From positions 6,290,501-6,354,500 of the forward strand of contig CM072336.1 of assembly GCA_036874045.1 (NCBI GenBank): 64,000 nt of DNA, read 5' to 3'. Position 1 is the first letter of the stretch. Every line of letters begins with the position of its first letter. Shown piece after piece: positions 35,601 to 45,961 of the stretch. The stretch is from Cymodocea nodosa (Eukaryota > Streptophyta > Magnoliopsida > Alismatales > Cymodoceaceae). The position numbers and the translations under genes are program-made. The notes under the pieces are model-generated. The model saw only the letters and a list, made by a program, of their open reading frames with translations. It was not told where the DNA came from and searched no databases.

Positions 35601-36862
35601 AATTAAATGTAACAATCCCAAAATGAGTATCATGCAACTAACTCAATATTATGTATCAAAAAAATTATTGTGATACTAAGCTCAATTTCACTGTACTGTT
35701 TTGAAAATCATCAAAATATTTGATTAATGAATTAATATACACAGTAATCAACATAAACAGTGGACAGAAACAATCCGCATCTGTATAGGTAATGTTGCAT
35801 GTCCTTGGACCCTACGTTGGTGGGAGTGTGATGCATTTAGTTTACCCTTTATCATGGCAAAAGAGTGTCATCCCATTCACAAGGGACAGACCTTACCCTT
35901 GTAACTGGGATACGAAGGTTGGCTCTTAGCTGGCCTATCATTGTCCACATGGAAATTACTTGGAATCAAGTGGGTAGCAAAAGAAGAAAATGAAGAAATG
36001 GCTTAAATCCTAGTTTATTACCACTCTTGGTTCTAAAAATCATGTAATCTTAGTCCTTTGCTTAAGTGGAACTCTAGCATCACTACACGTCTGCTGCAAG
36101 ACAATAAAACCAATACTGAACAAAAGATGATGAGGATAATGGTTTTAATGCATGGTTTAGTACCACATAAAGTTTCAAAATCTTTCTTGCTGTATTCTTG
36201 CCAAATTCCAGCCTCAAATGACAAGGGTGTAAGCCTTAACTGTTGAGGATCCATCTTAACAATAATTATTGATTCCGAATATTCAAAGCAGGTTTTGGTT
36301 TTTAAGAACCTAGTGATTTATCGTCCTCCGTCAACGTTGCCATCAAAGTAATAAGAAATGGTCAAGAGGATCTTGTGTCCTGCATGCCTTTGAGGAATAA
36401 TCTACACGAAATTATGGCCAAGCCCTGGAATTTGCTGGTACTCCTACCAATCGTTTTTCAAAACCCCGATACGTGTGTTCTCTCATGTGTGAACTCCAGC
36501 TCATGAACATTAGGTCTGGTTGTTTTTTCTTGAGTAATGAATCTGATATTTTTATCCAGGCATGTCCAGAATATATTTTTTCTGTTTGATCAGATCTCGT
36601 AACATTCATTTATTCATTTTTATTTTTGGGATACAATGATTGCTAGAATATATAAAGATCCATTTCTCGTTGATTATTATTCTCAACTACGAGAATATTT
36701 TGCATCAGTCGTTCCAAAAATTCCATTACATTTAAAATTCTCATATGTTTTGATCTGATCTTTTATGCAGGAGGGATACTTGACAGAGTAGATAGTTATG
36801 TGTTTACTGGTGCCCTTTCTTATTCCTTCGTCAAAACTGTGCTGCCACTTTTCGGTGTTTGA
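23613..36862 (+). CDS. Phosphatidate cytidylyltransferase, chloroplast type (CDP-diacylglycerol synthase 4/5-like)
   Basis: Seven coding exons: 23613-23891, 23966-24303, 29132-29322, 29767-29891, 31883-32016, 33051-33166 and 36771-36862. All have GT-AG borders and consistent phases and give 424 residues. The enzyme makes CDP-diacylglycerol from phosphatidic acid and CTP, the precursor of phosphatidylglycerol. The N-terminus is Ser/Pro/Arg-rich like a plastid transit peptide. An acidic run (EEEEEE) and a basic run precede the first membrane segments ([19 protein letters not shown]). The family signature is complete near residues 376-401: [36 protein letters not shown] and PKKTLEGAF are also conserved. 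Joining exons 1 and 2 needs a 74-nt intron; without it the frame ends. The ATG at 23613 is the first one giving a transit-like N-terminus. Paralogue assignment (4 or 5) is not possible by eye. Confidence 0.93.
24304..25640. other. Intron 2 of the cytidylyltransferase gene, left part
   Basis: AT-rich intron sequence up to the copia fragment. No gene or bounded element was recognised. Confidence 0.55.
25650..28026 (-). mobile_element. Ty1-copia fossil, 3'-truncated, in intron 2 of the cytidylyltransferase gene
   Basis: On the minus strand a short LTR (27922-28026, starting TGTTATAGG and ending AACA on the plus strand) is followed by a primer site related to the tRNA-Met type. Then come gag remains with a zinc knuckle near 27060-27000 ([14 protein letters not shown]), integrase remains about 26300-26000, and part of the reverse transcriptase at 25920-25650 with [12 protein letters not shown]. 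The element stops inside reverse transcriptase; RNase H and the second LTR were not found. It is heavily broken. Confidence 0.78.
28476..28965. mobile_element. Mutator-like MITE with perfect 9-bp target duplication
   Basis: A 490-bp non-coding element in intron 2 of the cytidylyltransferase gene. Its ends are inverted copies: TGTTGTAAAAAATGGAAAG at the left matches the complement of the right end TTTTCATTTTTTACAACAG. It is flanked by an identical 9-bp direct repeat GATTATAGC (28467-28475 and 28966-28974). A 9-bp duplication is diagnostic of Mutator-like transposons. The interior has two related CGACAC/TGACAC..TTGGGATGAAAAATG blocks (near 28800 and 28895). No transposase is encoded, so it must have been mobilised by another copy. 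Confidence 0.85.
30190..31030 (-). mobile_element. LINE (L1-type) reverse-transcriptase fragment
   Basis: Lies in intron 4 of the cytidylyltransferase gene, antisense to it. On the minus strand from 31019 there is an open 112-residue frame ending in [16 protein letters not shown], the conserved linker block of plant L1 elements (usual form WLKEGDRNTKFFH). Further on, near 30460-30350, [17 protein letters not shown] followed by FFQKFW matches the start of the L1 reverse transcriptase. Weak similarity continues to about 30190. The catalytic YADD region, the endonuclease and a poly-A tail are missing. It is a dead internal fragment with frame changes between the blocks. Confidence 0.72.
31031..31882. 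other. Intron 4 remainder, no gene recognised
   Basis: AT-rich intron DNA with a short GC-richer piece at 31070-31130 (repeated TGGACC/TGGACAT words). No bounded element was seen. Confidence 0.5.
32017..33050. other. Intron 5 of the cytidylyltransferase gene
   Basis: T-rich intron sequence. Open frames here (for example 32317-32574) are hydrophobic only because of T-richness, and carry no known motif. Confidence 0.55.
33167..35350. other. Intron 6 of the cytidylyltransferase gene, left part
   Basis: AT-rich intron DNA, with a somewhat GC-richer stretch at 33700-33960. No gene or bounded element was recognised before the MITE at 35351. Confidence 0.5.
35351..35599. mobile_element. MITE, probably hAT type, in intron 6
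   Basis: A 249-bp non-coding element. The left end TCTATTTGGTAAGGATTTTT is an imperfect inverted copy of the right end AAAAAATCATTATCAAATGG. It is flanked by a 7-bp direct repeat AAATTAA (35344-35350 and 35600-35606); an eighth base mismatches. Length and terminal pattern fit the widespread plant MITEs with TTTGGTAA ends. The superfamily assignment rests on a presumed 8-bp duplication and is uncertain. Confidence 0.68.
35755..35860 (+). repeat. Possible SINE 3' part (Au-like)
   Basis: The order GAAACAATCC, GGTAATGTTGCATG, GGACCCTACGTTGGTGGGAG, TGATGCATTTAGTTTACCCTTT follows the body and tail of the Au-like SINE consensus as remembered (AAACAGCCTC, GGTAAGGCTGCGTAC, GGACCCTGC..GCGGGAGC, GTGCACTGGG..CCCTTT). 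The tRNA-like head is not recognisable. If correct it is a diverged, 5'-truncated copy in intron 6. Confidence 0.4.
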
Positions 36863-38006
36863 TTGATCAGGGGGATTTTGTCCGTTCGCATTGATATTGC
36901 ATTTACGCAACCGACCAGAGTGTCATTGGTAGAATTTTTTGACACATGCAGCAGAAAATTACTAATTATAGAGAATATCCAATTAATTCAGACGTTAAGT
37001 GGGTCGATCATACACATCTTCAGTTGTTGTTTGACGCCTTTACTAGGCAGTGCAATTGGTAGAGAATCTCATCTTGAAGTATGCAAAAGCTTGATATCCG
37101 TTGCTCTCCCAAATTTGTCTCACCAGGTATTTAGGTCCATTTACTTGTAACCAACGTACAAAATCAGCGCAATCTGTATATAGAATATTTGTTTTTTCGG
37201 GAAGCCGGTATTGATAATATGAAGTACCTACATTTCGATAGATTAGATTCATTATTTTATATTGATTATGTAGTTTCACAATCGGTTACAATATTATTGA
37301 ATTATAATTTCATCTTGTTACTTGGAGCTTCTTGATAACGTACGGAATGTAATGTTATTGTCTTCTCATATTAGTTCAGGACGTTCGGATAAGTATTCGA
37401 GTTCTCTCTGTGTCATTAATATAAAATGTATTTTAGGAATTTACAATGCATGAAGGCAGAGCCGAGAGAATGGAAGGTTGCTGCTATCACGTTCCTTGAC
37501 CATATATAAAGGCTCCAATTTGTAAGGTGAAGAAATGCCAAGGAATGTGACAGTCCACTGCCTCGTGATTTGCCAAGTGATGCTTTTCTTTTGTGGCCAA
37601 CAAATGTAGGATTTAGATATTGGAAGATGTATGCCCATAGCGTCTATAGAGTGAAAGAAAATAGCTCAAATAGAAACAAGATAAATGAGTAGGGGTTAGT
37701 TGAAGTAAAGAAAATAATTCTCGACCTTTTATAGAAATGAATTAGTAATAATTTTGATGATATTTGTTGCTATTTTTTTAGTCGTAAATTGTGAAAAGTG
37801 AGCCAAAAGTTGTAAAAAGTTTTGATAAGAAATTATAATTGTAACTTACAACTTATTACTAAAGAATTTCAACTCAAAATTTGAATTTTTTTTCCTAAAA
37901 AATAAGAATAAAAAACACGACTGAAGGGCTCAAGTTCAAGGCTGCAGTTATCATCATCTGTATTTTTTTTCCCCATATGGAATGCAAAGGAAGAAAACAT
38001 ACGTAT
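36863..38006. other. Spacer between convergent genes
   Basis: Should contain the 3' untranslated region of the plus-strand cytidylyltransferase gene (left) and that of the minus-strand SOSS-B homologue (right). No clear polyadenylation site could be assigned. No other gene was recognised. Confidence 0.5.
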
Positions 38007-38429
38007 CTACGACAATTTGGGAAAGATTCGAGAGTACTGCGAGAGGACGGATTTCTGGACCAGCTTCTTAGGGTTGGTTGGATGGGGCTCCCACTCGATC
38101 TCGCTCATGTTGGGGGTCTCCGCGAACGTCATGGTGAACTCCCCCACCTTCTGGCTAAACCCTCGCCGGCCGGCTCGCAGCACAAGGTTCTTCTTGTCGT
38201 AACAGAAGATGCCCTGGGATAGACGCACGATGTCACCAGGTTCGAAAAGGTCGCACTCCGCACCCCATAGTTGAAAGTGTACGGATGCAGTTTCGTCGGC
38301 CACCAACGCCAGGCATTTCCTCTCCTTACCTTCTTGGGTTACCTTTCCCTTCTCCAACAATATGAATTGCGCGTTCACCGTGTTGGTGGCTGCAGGGACC
38401 AAGGCCTTGAGCTTTATCGTGCTTTCCAT
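38007..38429 (-). CDS. SOSS complex subunit B homologue (OB-fold ssDNA-binding protein)
   Basis: A 140-residue single-exon frame. It starts at MESTIKLKALVPAAT, directly after a likely 5'-UTR acceptor (AG at 38444-38443). The N-terminal OB fold matches the hSSB1/SOSS-B family: NAQFILLEKGKVTQ, LALVADETASVHFQLWG, FEPGDIVRLSQG, then LVLRAGRRGFSQKVGEF and ETPNMSE. In animals SOSS-B binds single-stranded DNA at double-strand breaks in the nucleus together with SOSS-A and INIP; plant members are little studied. Unlike animal proteins it lacks the long Pro-rich tail, and instead ends in a short basic/aromatic segment (SVLSQYSRIFPKL), as plant homologues appear to do. An upstream in-frame ATG at 38534 lies in putative intron and is rejected. 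The gene looks intact. Confidence 0.88.
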   Translation of the reverse strand: MESTIKLKALVPAATNTVNAQFILLEKGKVTQEGKERKCLALVADETASVHFQLWGAECDLFEPGDIVRLSQGIFCYDKKNLVLRAGRRGFSQKVGEFTMTFAETPNMSEIEWEPHPTNPKKLVQKSVLSQYSRIFPKLS

Positions 38430-38442
38430 GGATGATGGGGCT

Positions 38443-40335
38443 CTGCACACACCACATACGATACAATACAATACAATCGCATGAATGATGAGTGTCGACG
38501 CAACCACCATAAACTCCATAAAAAAGGAGGTCATGCAAGTAATTGAAATTGCATTGATTCACACACAAAAAAAAAAAAAAAAAAAAACAAAACTGAAGCC
38601 ACGTTCATCAAGTTTAACCGAAAGCACGATCTCCGATTCAACCGTGATCTATGGCTCATCTCTTCTTCTGGTTATAGGAGGGGTGGTGGGTTTGTATGAA
38701 AGGATGCGGGTGTGACAGGGAAGATTGATTCCTCCTAGTTATGTTTACAGAACTCAGATTTTGGTGAAGGCCAATGATGCTACAGAGAATCTTCAATAAC
38801 TTTTGAACGAAAAATATATACACGGAATATAGGAATTGTTTCCAATTTCATCAAGCCACTACACTTCTGTAACCCGTCTTTCATTTATTTACATCAGTCA
38901 CGGCATTACTGTCTTTGGAAAACCATGTGATTTTTTGTCCTTCAACCGTGAACTGCCGTGCATGCTTTTAAATCAATCATACTAGTGCATTTGTAGTTAC
39001 TATCAAACATCTAATGTTGTAGAAGTAGAATCAAAATAGGAAATCATTTAAAAAATTCTCATACAATATTTATAGACAATAATGTTGACTCTACTTAGGT
39101 ATAAATAAGCAATCAATGTATATATCTACTTAAAAATCATGAGCCGACATTATAGGTATTACTTATGTTAGTACTTTTGATTGAATTGGTGGATGAGACT
39201 ATTTAGGTATTTCTAATTAGTTAGAAATATCTAAGAGACATTACATGGTACATGAGATTAAATTCTAAAAGAATGTATTTTTAAGTACTTAAAAATGTCT
39301 ACTCTTATAAGTTTTTAACTTCATAGATACTTTTAGTGTATACAAGACTATTTGAATATTTATAGAGTATCTTCCGTTATCATTTACATGGATACTTCTG
39401 ATATACATCAAACTATTTGAGTGTTCATAGAGTATCACTTAAAAAAAATAAAATCATACTAATTAACTTTTTGAACCAATCACGGCAACCCAAATACCAT
39501 GACCAGTTAAATCATTTACGGTGACTGGGTCACCATGATAAGCAATTTTTTTAAAAAAACTTCAGTATCATTGTCAGCAGCCGTAGCTTTGAAATTTGTT
39601 CGCACTTCGGAAAAATTGCCTGATAATTTCTTATTCCATGTAAACTTACAACAACAATAATCCGTGCATCTCACTGCGTAGAGTCCGCCCCTATTCCATA
39701 TAAACTTAGACTCCATTATTTTGAGTGAATTATACATGTTTGTGTCTTACTCGCTAAGAAAAGGTACATCCTCCCAGAGTAAAAATCCAACTATAAGTTG
39801 AATGATTTTCATCTTTTATTTTTCAACTAATATCAATATATCCTTCTAATAAAGTCAATGCGTCCAATAATCAATTTAGGACAATACCAAATCTTTGATC
39901 TTCATGACAAAATCAAGTACTGTATCTATTGTCTTCTAATGTTATATACTAGGATTGCTAGTATATCTAATAAGTTTACATACAACAAAGGCAAAACTGT
40001 GTCTAGTGCAAATGCATAGAATATGTCGCAGATCCAATTATACTAAAATAATCAAGTTAATAGATCTCTCAGTGTAATCTTCAAGTTAATATTAATATCA
40101 TAGAAAGTATGTATTCTTTTAAGACCAAGATGGTTAATTTTCTTTACTATCTACTCAATATAATGTGATTGGCTTAAGGCATGATCTCCACTATGCATTT
40201 TCACTCTAACACTAAGGGTAAGTAAAAGCAAATAAAACAATTCTATAACCAATACCAATGAAAATGCCAAACGAATGCACGGCTGAAAAGAATAATAACA
40301 TAAAGAAGATGAGGTACAAGGCATGAGATTCTCAC
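38443..40335. other. Upstream region of the SOSS-B homologue, no gene recognised
   Basis: Includes the presumed 5'-UTR intron and promoter of the SOSS-B gene, a 20-base A run at 38567-38586, and a short tandem repeat further right. The rest is AT-rich without motifs. Confidence 0.45.
39322..39437. repeat. Tandem repeat, 65-bp unit, 2 diverged copies
   Basis: CATAGATACTTTTAGTGTAT at 39322 and CATGGATACTTCTGATATAC at 39387 each lead into ACTATTTGA and CATAGAGTATC-type ends. Confidence 0.7.
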
Positions 40336-40345
40336 CGGAATCCAA

Positions 40346-42939
40346 TCAACCTCTTCCGGATCGCTCTCCTCTTCTCTGCACCTGGAAAAATAAATTTCTG
40401 ACATAAACAGAATAAGAAAACCACACCAAAACTGAAGCACCAAAAACATGAGTGCATCACGCAGAGGGCCATTACCAAGTTTGTTTTCCTGTTTAAGACT
40501 AGTCCTCGCAATATCTCCTGCATTTTGCAGCAACAAATGGGAAAAAACAAACTACTTTAGACAGCAGAAGATCTTACACACACACAACCTGCCCCAAATA
40601 ATCAATTCCTAGAAAAAAATTAAGTCTAATAACAGAGACTGCTAAACAATCACATATTTTCTACTACTAGAATAATCAGAGAGACTAGCTAACCAAGATT
40701 TTGAGTGTTCTCAGTGAGAAAGGAAATGACATAACCATGTTAGAGCTGCTCACAGGGAAGAACTTTCTTCAAATGATTCAGGAACAGAGAAAAATAGTAT
40801 TGTACAAAGTTTTATATCACTTGCATGAATGAGGCTGTACCTTTGGATATTCTGGATGCACAGGTACTGGGCGCAGAATCAACAAAACTGATTGAGAATG
40901 TCTCTCAGCTTGCAATTCTGTGCTTGGCTAAAGGGGAGAGGAATAGCCCATGATGAAGTTTTGATGTAGTTGGAAGCAATGAAAAGAAATTAAAATAATC
41001 ATTTTCAGTTCCACAAAATTCAGATGAGACAATAGGCCTGCTTGCTGGTCTATCAAATTATCAAAGTTGTGAAATCACTGGATATATTAATATACAAACT
41101 GAAACAAGATCGATAATTAAAAAATATAGAATCTAGGAGATGACGGTCTCAAAGACAATGCAACTGCAGCAATTCTGGAACCTTAAGAAGATAAAATGGT
41201 TCTTATAGCCATATAAATACGCAACTATCAATGCCTTAATCCTATCATATGGGGTCAGATATACGTAACACTTACAACTTTACCGTCCATATAATTTCCA
41301 TCTATTTTTGTGGTCCTAATTTTCTAAGACAAGGGTACCCAGGAATTGAATACTCTCATAGCAAAGCTTCTAAATCTGTGACGTATAAAGGACAATCACT
41401 TCATAGCTTGGTTAAATATGATTTCTGCTTGTCTTGTCAGCCCTAACCAGGAAAGTACCAGATCTATTGTGATTTATTTGTACATAGGGATTAAATGAAA
41501 TTGCTCAAAGATGTGACTTTGAAAATAGATACTGGGAATTTTCACAAATGTTAGTCTGATATCATAATGATCCAACACACTGGGAAGATGTGATTAGTCA
41601 ACAGTATCCCCACTGATTGGAATGGAAATTGTACATCTTCAAGCAAGGATCCATGCTGTAGTTAGGTATTTTTAAGGTTTTTCCCTGCAAAAAAAACTTA
41701 AATATATTTTTTTGATGGAATAATATTGAAATATACATTATTATTGAAAATATATAATTACATATATTACTGAAAGATACAACACCTTCTTCTGAAATAT
41801 TATTGAATGACACATTATTATATTACAAGTTCAAAACATGTAATATAATTATTAAATACTACTGAAACTCACAAAAATATATATTTTTTAATTGCTGCGT
41901 ATTGCAAAAGTGCCCATGCTAAATGCGTAAGTACCTTGACACCCTAATAAGTATGGTTGCTTGTAAATGTAGGTAAATTCCTTTTATCTACCAACCTAAA
42001 TAGCTATCCATATAAACCTGCACTTTTCATATCTATGATATGATATGATATTCATATATCTTAGCTGCATAACCTTGTTATACTGTATTGGTGTACATAT
42101 ATTTGTAACCAGAGCCTCATTTATACAAGTTCTTAAAGAATATAAAGTATTTGGAATTACCATCCATTTCAGTTTAACAAAGTTATAAATATTACAAAAT
42201 CACACCAAAATGCAAAAGAGCCACAGTACTGAATCAAATTTCCTGCTTGAGTTTATTTTCTGAAGGTCTCCTGTTCTAGTTAAAAGCTATATATTCTTGG
42301 TGAACTGAAGAGTCAGATAATGCCTCTCTGCCTGCTAGGATCTCTAGTCCTAAGAATCTCTAAGATTTAAATTTTTTTTGGATCTAATTCTTTTAACTTT
42401 AGGTTCTACAATGATTGAACTTAAATATTTGCCTAAACACCAAACTGATTTGTACAAATAATGGTTATGATTAACTAAATGAGTTAATTATGTTGTTCTA
42501 AAACCCTGGATAATAACTAAGTTAGAAGTTAATCTTTAAATATACAATATGGTGCATGAAATATCATACATAATGCATATCGATCAACATTTCCAAAATG
42601 TGTATGCTACTTTTCCAACAATAAAATCAAGTTTTGCAGACCTGTGCATTTCAGTACACTTATCATGCTATGAATGAATACTACCCAAAATACTACAAAC
42701 TTCCAAACTGGAATTATTTGAATTCCAGCACAAAAACATTTTGTTGCTTTTATAAAACTTAAAAATATTTGTCTTATATATTACATATACAGTTGCTATA
42801 CACCTAATCATTAACCAGTATAAGATTAAACTTTGCTTATACGAAATTGTTTGACAATAAAATTGTCATCATTTCTTCTTACCATGGTGTGAACTTGGAC
42901 TGACTTGCAATTCATTCTTCTATTTGGTTTTTCAACCAT
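40346..42939 (-). CDS. Putative small split gene, product unknown
   Basis: Four short minus-strand segments are bounded by good splice sites and join in phase 0: 42939-42883 (ATG start; donor ATG|GTAAGA), 40927-40841 (acceptor CCTTTAG, donor AAG|GTACAG), 40517-40476 (acceptor AATGCAG, donor TTG|GTAATG) and 40381-40346 (acceptor TTTCCAG, ending in a stop). Together they give 73 residues. The 29-residue segment PSTELQAERHSQSVLLILRP then VPVHPEYPK is the only frame open across its exon and looks most protein-like. A further donor (GTGAGA at 40335-40330) lies 10 bases after the stop, so a 3'-UTR exon may follow. The GC-rich segment at 43780-44070 may be the 5' exon. I do not recognise the product; missed exons or a non-coding RNA are possible. 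Confidence 0.35.
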
Positions 42940-43779
42940 TATGCCCTCCCCAAGCTCCCAGGAAAATTTGAGTAAGGACTATCGATATTACAGATATCCA
43001 ATTCTAAGTAGTTAATTTGGCTAAAAATGTGTGACACGTACTCTCACTAGGATTCAAAATGAAGTGCCAATATCTTCTTACCAATTTCAAAAAAGCTATC
43101 CACATTACAAATGAAAAATAGGTTATCAGGTGTATTTATCTTCTTTTTAATTAATCAGAACAAAAACCTAAGAACTAGTGAGACTAACAGTGACCTAGCT
43201 GGTTCTCCTTTCTAGAGAAAAATGCATTTCATTGGCAATTAGATTTCTATTTTTGTATATGCAAAATATGTTTTCAGATCTATCAATGGCACAATATGAA
43301 CCAACCAGTATGCAATATCCATTAAGTGTAAAAAGTTTTGCAACGATAAATGTAAGGATAGAATCTAAGCTAATATATGATAAACCTCTTTACCTATACC
43401 TAATTGATTTTGAGATAAAATAATTTATATAATATTAAAGTAAATTCACAAAGATACACTTGAAGCACTTGTAAGCTTAAAATAAGTTACAAGTGAAGGA
43501 GAGTATGAAATTAATGTAGGCATAAAATCTGAACTAATGTATGACGAACTTTTCCACTCGTTATCAATTGATTTTAATAACTAATATTCCACACCAAGAC
43601 TATACGACATTGAACAAAGAAATTTAAACGGCATAGAATCGTCCTCGTTTTACGCCCTCCACCCTCTCCTTTAATCTCGCTAGCCAAAGTCATTCTCGTC
43701 CGATCACATGATGCGGTCATCGACGTTCAAGGATTCTACCGCTGGGAGCAATTAAGGCTAAATAAGTTGGGTCCCTATG

Positions 43780-44076
43780 GCTCAAGCATGGAAAGTTGGC
43801 ATGCCACACCGCTTGCAACACAGCGTGAGAGGTGATAAAGAGGAACCGGGGAAGGGTGAAGAAGGTACCGACCTGCAGGCGGTGGATCGTGGAAGTAGCG
43901 GAATTAAGAGTGGGGTGGGCAGACGAGGAAGAAGTCGGCGACAGTGGAGGAAGAAGTCGACGAGCGCCAGCTGCGAAGTGCGAATTCGGTGTCCTGCGGG
44001 GCTCGGACAAGCTGCCGTCACGACGACTAATCGGGAAAAGAAGGTTTTTCCCTTGCTTTGTCTGAAGGGTAACCAA
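43780..44076 (-). other. GC-rich segment, possible first exon of the unknown gene
   Basis: A GC-rich island in AT-rich DNA, open in more than one frame on the minus strand. One frame (44076 downward) is Arg/Ser/Pro-rich like an organelle-targeting leader; another starts with an ATG at 44021. A possible donor CTGCAG|GTCGGT lies near 43873. It cannot be decided whether it is coding or 5' untranslated. Confidence 0.3.
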
Positions 44077-44079
44077 TTA

Positions 44080-44983
44080 CTTGCATAACTGTTATTTTTT
44101 ACGTATCAATGAAAATAATTAGATACTTTCAGAAAATATTTTATAAAATAAATAGTATTTTTAGTTATATAAACCTCGGAAGATTTAAATTTTAGTTTAT
44201 CTTCCCGTTACATTGACCTCTAGTCGACTGCGTTGACACTCTGGTCATTAATATATAAACAACATTATCTATAAATATACACAAAATTAATATTCAATAA
44301 TTATTTTTATCATATAAATGGTTATAAATTATAATCGTTATCATGGTCGATAAACATATAGACAAGCGTAAAACATAATTGTAATCATCATAGGCAATAT
44401 TATTTTTTCTGGAAATCAACCTCAGTCCTAACCTAATTAATAAAAGCTTTTAGGCATGTGGCGAGAGCTCATCTTATTCAGTAAGAACTTGTATAACAAA
44501 AATTAATGTACAGAAAAAGTTCAATTCAGCATGAACAATGGTATTTATAATTTTTATAATAATTTAAATAATAATAAGGTAAAATTATTGTTACTGAAAT
44601 TTTTTTAAAAATGTTAAGTTTGCATCTAATAAAAAACGTTGTCGATATAAATGAAAAGGCGCACAAAACGTACACCTTGATGGTAAAAGTCACGAGTTTA
44701 AGTTTTTAGATGGTAATTTTAGATTCAGGACGATGACTTAACTTTGAAAAAGAAAAAGAAAAATATAAACGAAACGCTAACGACAGCAGAAAACAAGATA
44801 TGTATGATCTAAAATCAAACGGATGGGTTATTATTAATTATGTGCACCGTCTGTAACATTAGATTACATAAGAAATTAATTAATTTCCAGCAACGAAACT
44901 TATTAACTTTAGTTGTTTACCACCACCCACGGCACGGCGATCGGCTGTCTTCTTTCACGTCCGTCGTCAATTTTTCTTTTTTA
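44080..44983. other. AT-rich spacer, no gene recognised
   Basis: Strongly AT-rich to about 44900. The end next to 44984 should hold the 3' untranslated region of the DC1 gene. Confidence 0.55.
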
Positions 44984-45895
44984 TCAAACGTTGAGCAGTG
45001 CTCTGTTCCTCCTCAAACTGCTTCTGTTGTTCCTGCTCCTCCCAAGGCCATCAATGAGTGCATCGCCGATTCCCTCTCCGATCCCCTCGATCAGTCCTCC
45101 GAGGAAGCCCAAGAAGGCATGGGAAGCTGCCCTGAACGCCTTGCCGAGCCTGTTCGTCTTCTCCGGTGGGTGGATGCCGTTGGCGTGGAGGCCGTTGACC
45201 ATGTCCTTGGCGCAAACGGCATGGAGGCTGTAGTCGTCGCAGGTCGTGCAGTGGTAGACGCAGCCCGACCGTCGTCTCACGCACATCCTGCAGCTCCCGG
45301 AGGTCGTCGAGTACTGGTCCGCGGCCGATGCCGTGGATATGGTCAGGGGATGGGGGTGTGTTGGGAATCTCATCTCGGACAGGAGGAGAGAGCAACCCGG
45401 GTGCATCTCGAAGCTGCAGTCGGTGCAACGGAAGGTGTATCCTTTTGCTGGCTTCTCGCAGATGTCACATGTTGAACGTAGGAATCCACCTGTAATAATC
45501 AGGGCGATAGTGTTCGCTTGGATTTGAATTTAGTATTTCTTCTTGACGAAATCTATATCATGATTTAATGAAAACTATAAACAGTATTATCATGAACTGC
45601 ATGCACCACCTGATTTAGTCATGAAAGCAAGATGGTGTTCGTTGCCGAAGGGATGGCCGAGCAGGGACGGAGGAGCCATTGCACAAAACTCATGCAGGTC
45701 GAAGCAGCAACGATGGCATGTGAATCTCCTCCCCGCGCCGTATTCCCTGCAACCCATGCATGTGAATAGGTAAGGCAAGGTGACTCGAACCAGAGGGTGG
45801 TGGGGGTGGCTGAAGTGGAAGAGCCGGTCGTGAACACCATCCCTCTCCCCATGCATGTTGCTGCCTTCGTGCTTCGTAATGGCTGAGTGATCCAT
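44984..45895 (-). CDS. DC1 (Cys/His-rich C1) domain protein
   Basis: Two exons, 45895-45610 and 45489-44984, joined by a 120-nt GT-AG intron in phase 1, giving 263 residues. Three zinc-binding C1-like units are visible. The first is HFSHPHHPL with CMGCREYGAGRRFTCHRCCF and DLHEFC (about 27-75). The second is CDICEKPAKGYTFRCTDC then FEMHPGC (about 102-130). The third is CRMCVRRRSGCVYHCTTC then YSLHAVC (about 160-190). The C-terminus has an unusual Gly-zipper-like stretch, FLGFLGGLIEGIGEGIGDAL (about 221-240), then a basic tail. Plant DC1 proteins are zinc-binding and often stress- or defence-related; no catalytic activity is known. The ATG at 45895 was chosen because the family starts close to the HFSHPH block; an in-frame ATG at 45961 would add 22 residues. 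The gene looks intact. Confidence 0.88.
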
Positions 45896-45961
45896 AGAAG
45901 GAGATCCCGAGTCCGCAGTAGTCTCTCTCGTTCTTCTCCCGACAAGACAAAGCTTGTTCAT

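Noticed and set aside
36033-36254. 73-codon minus-strand frame in intron 6
   Set aside because: No recognised motif, no splice context, and it lies antisense within a confirmed intron.
44840-45475. 211-codon plus-strand frame across the DC1 gene
   Set aside because: The minus strand carries the ordered Cys/His pairs and a valid intron. The plus frame is a GC-rich shadow.
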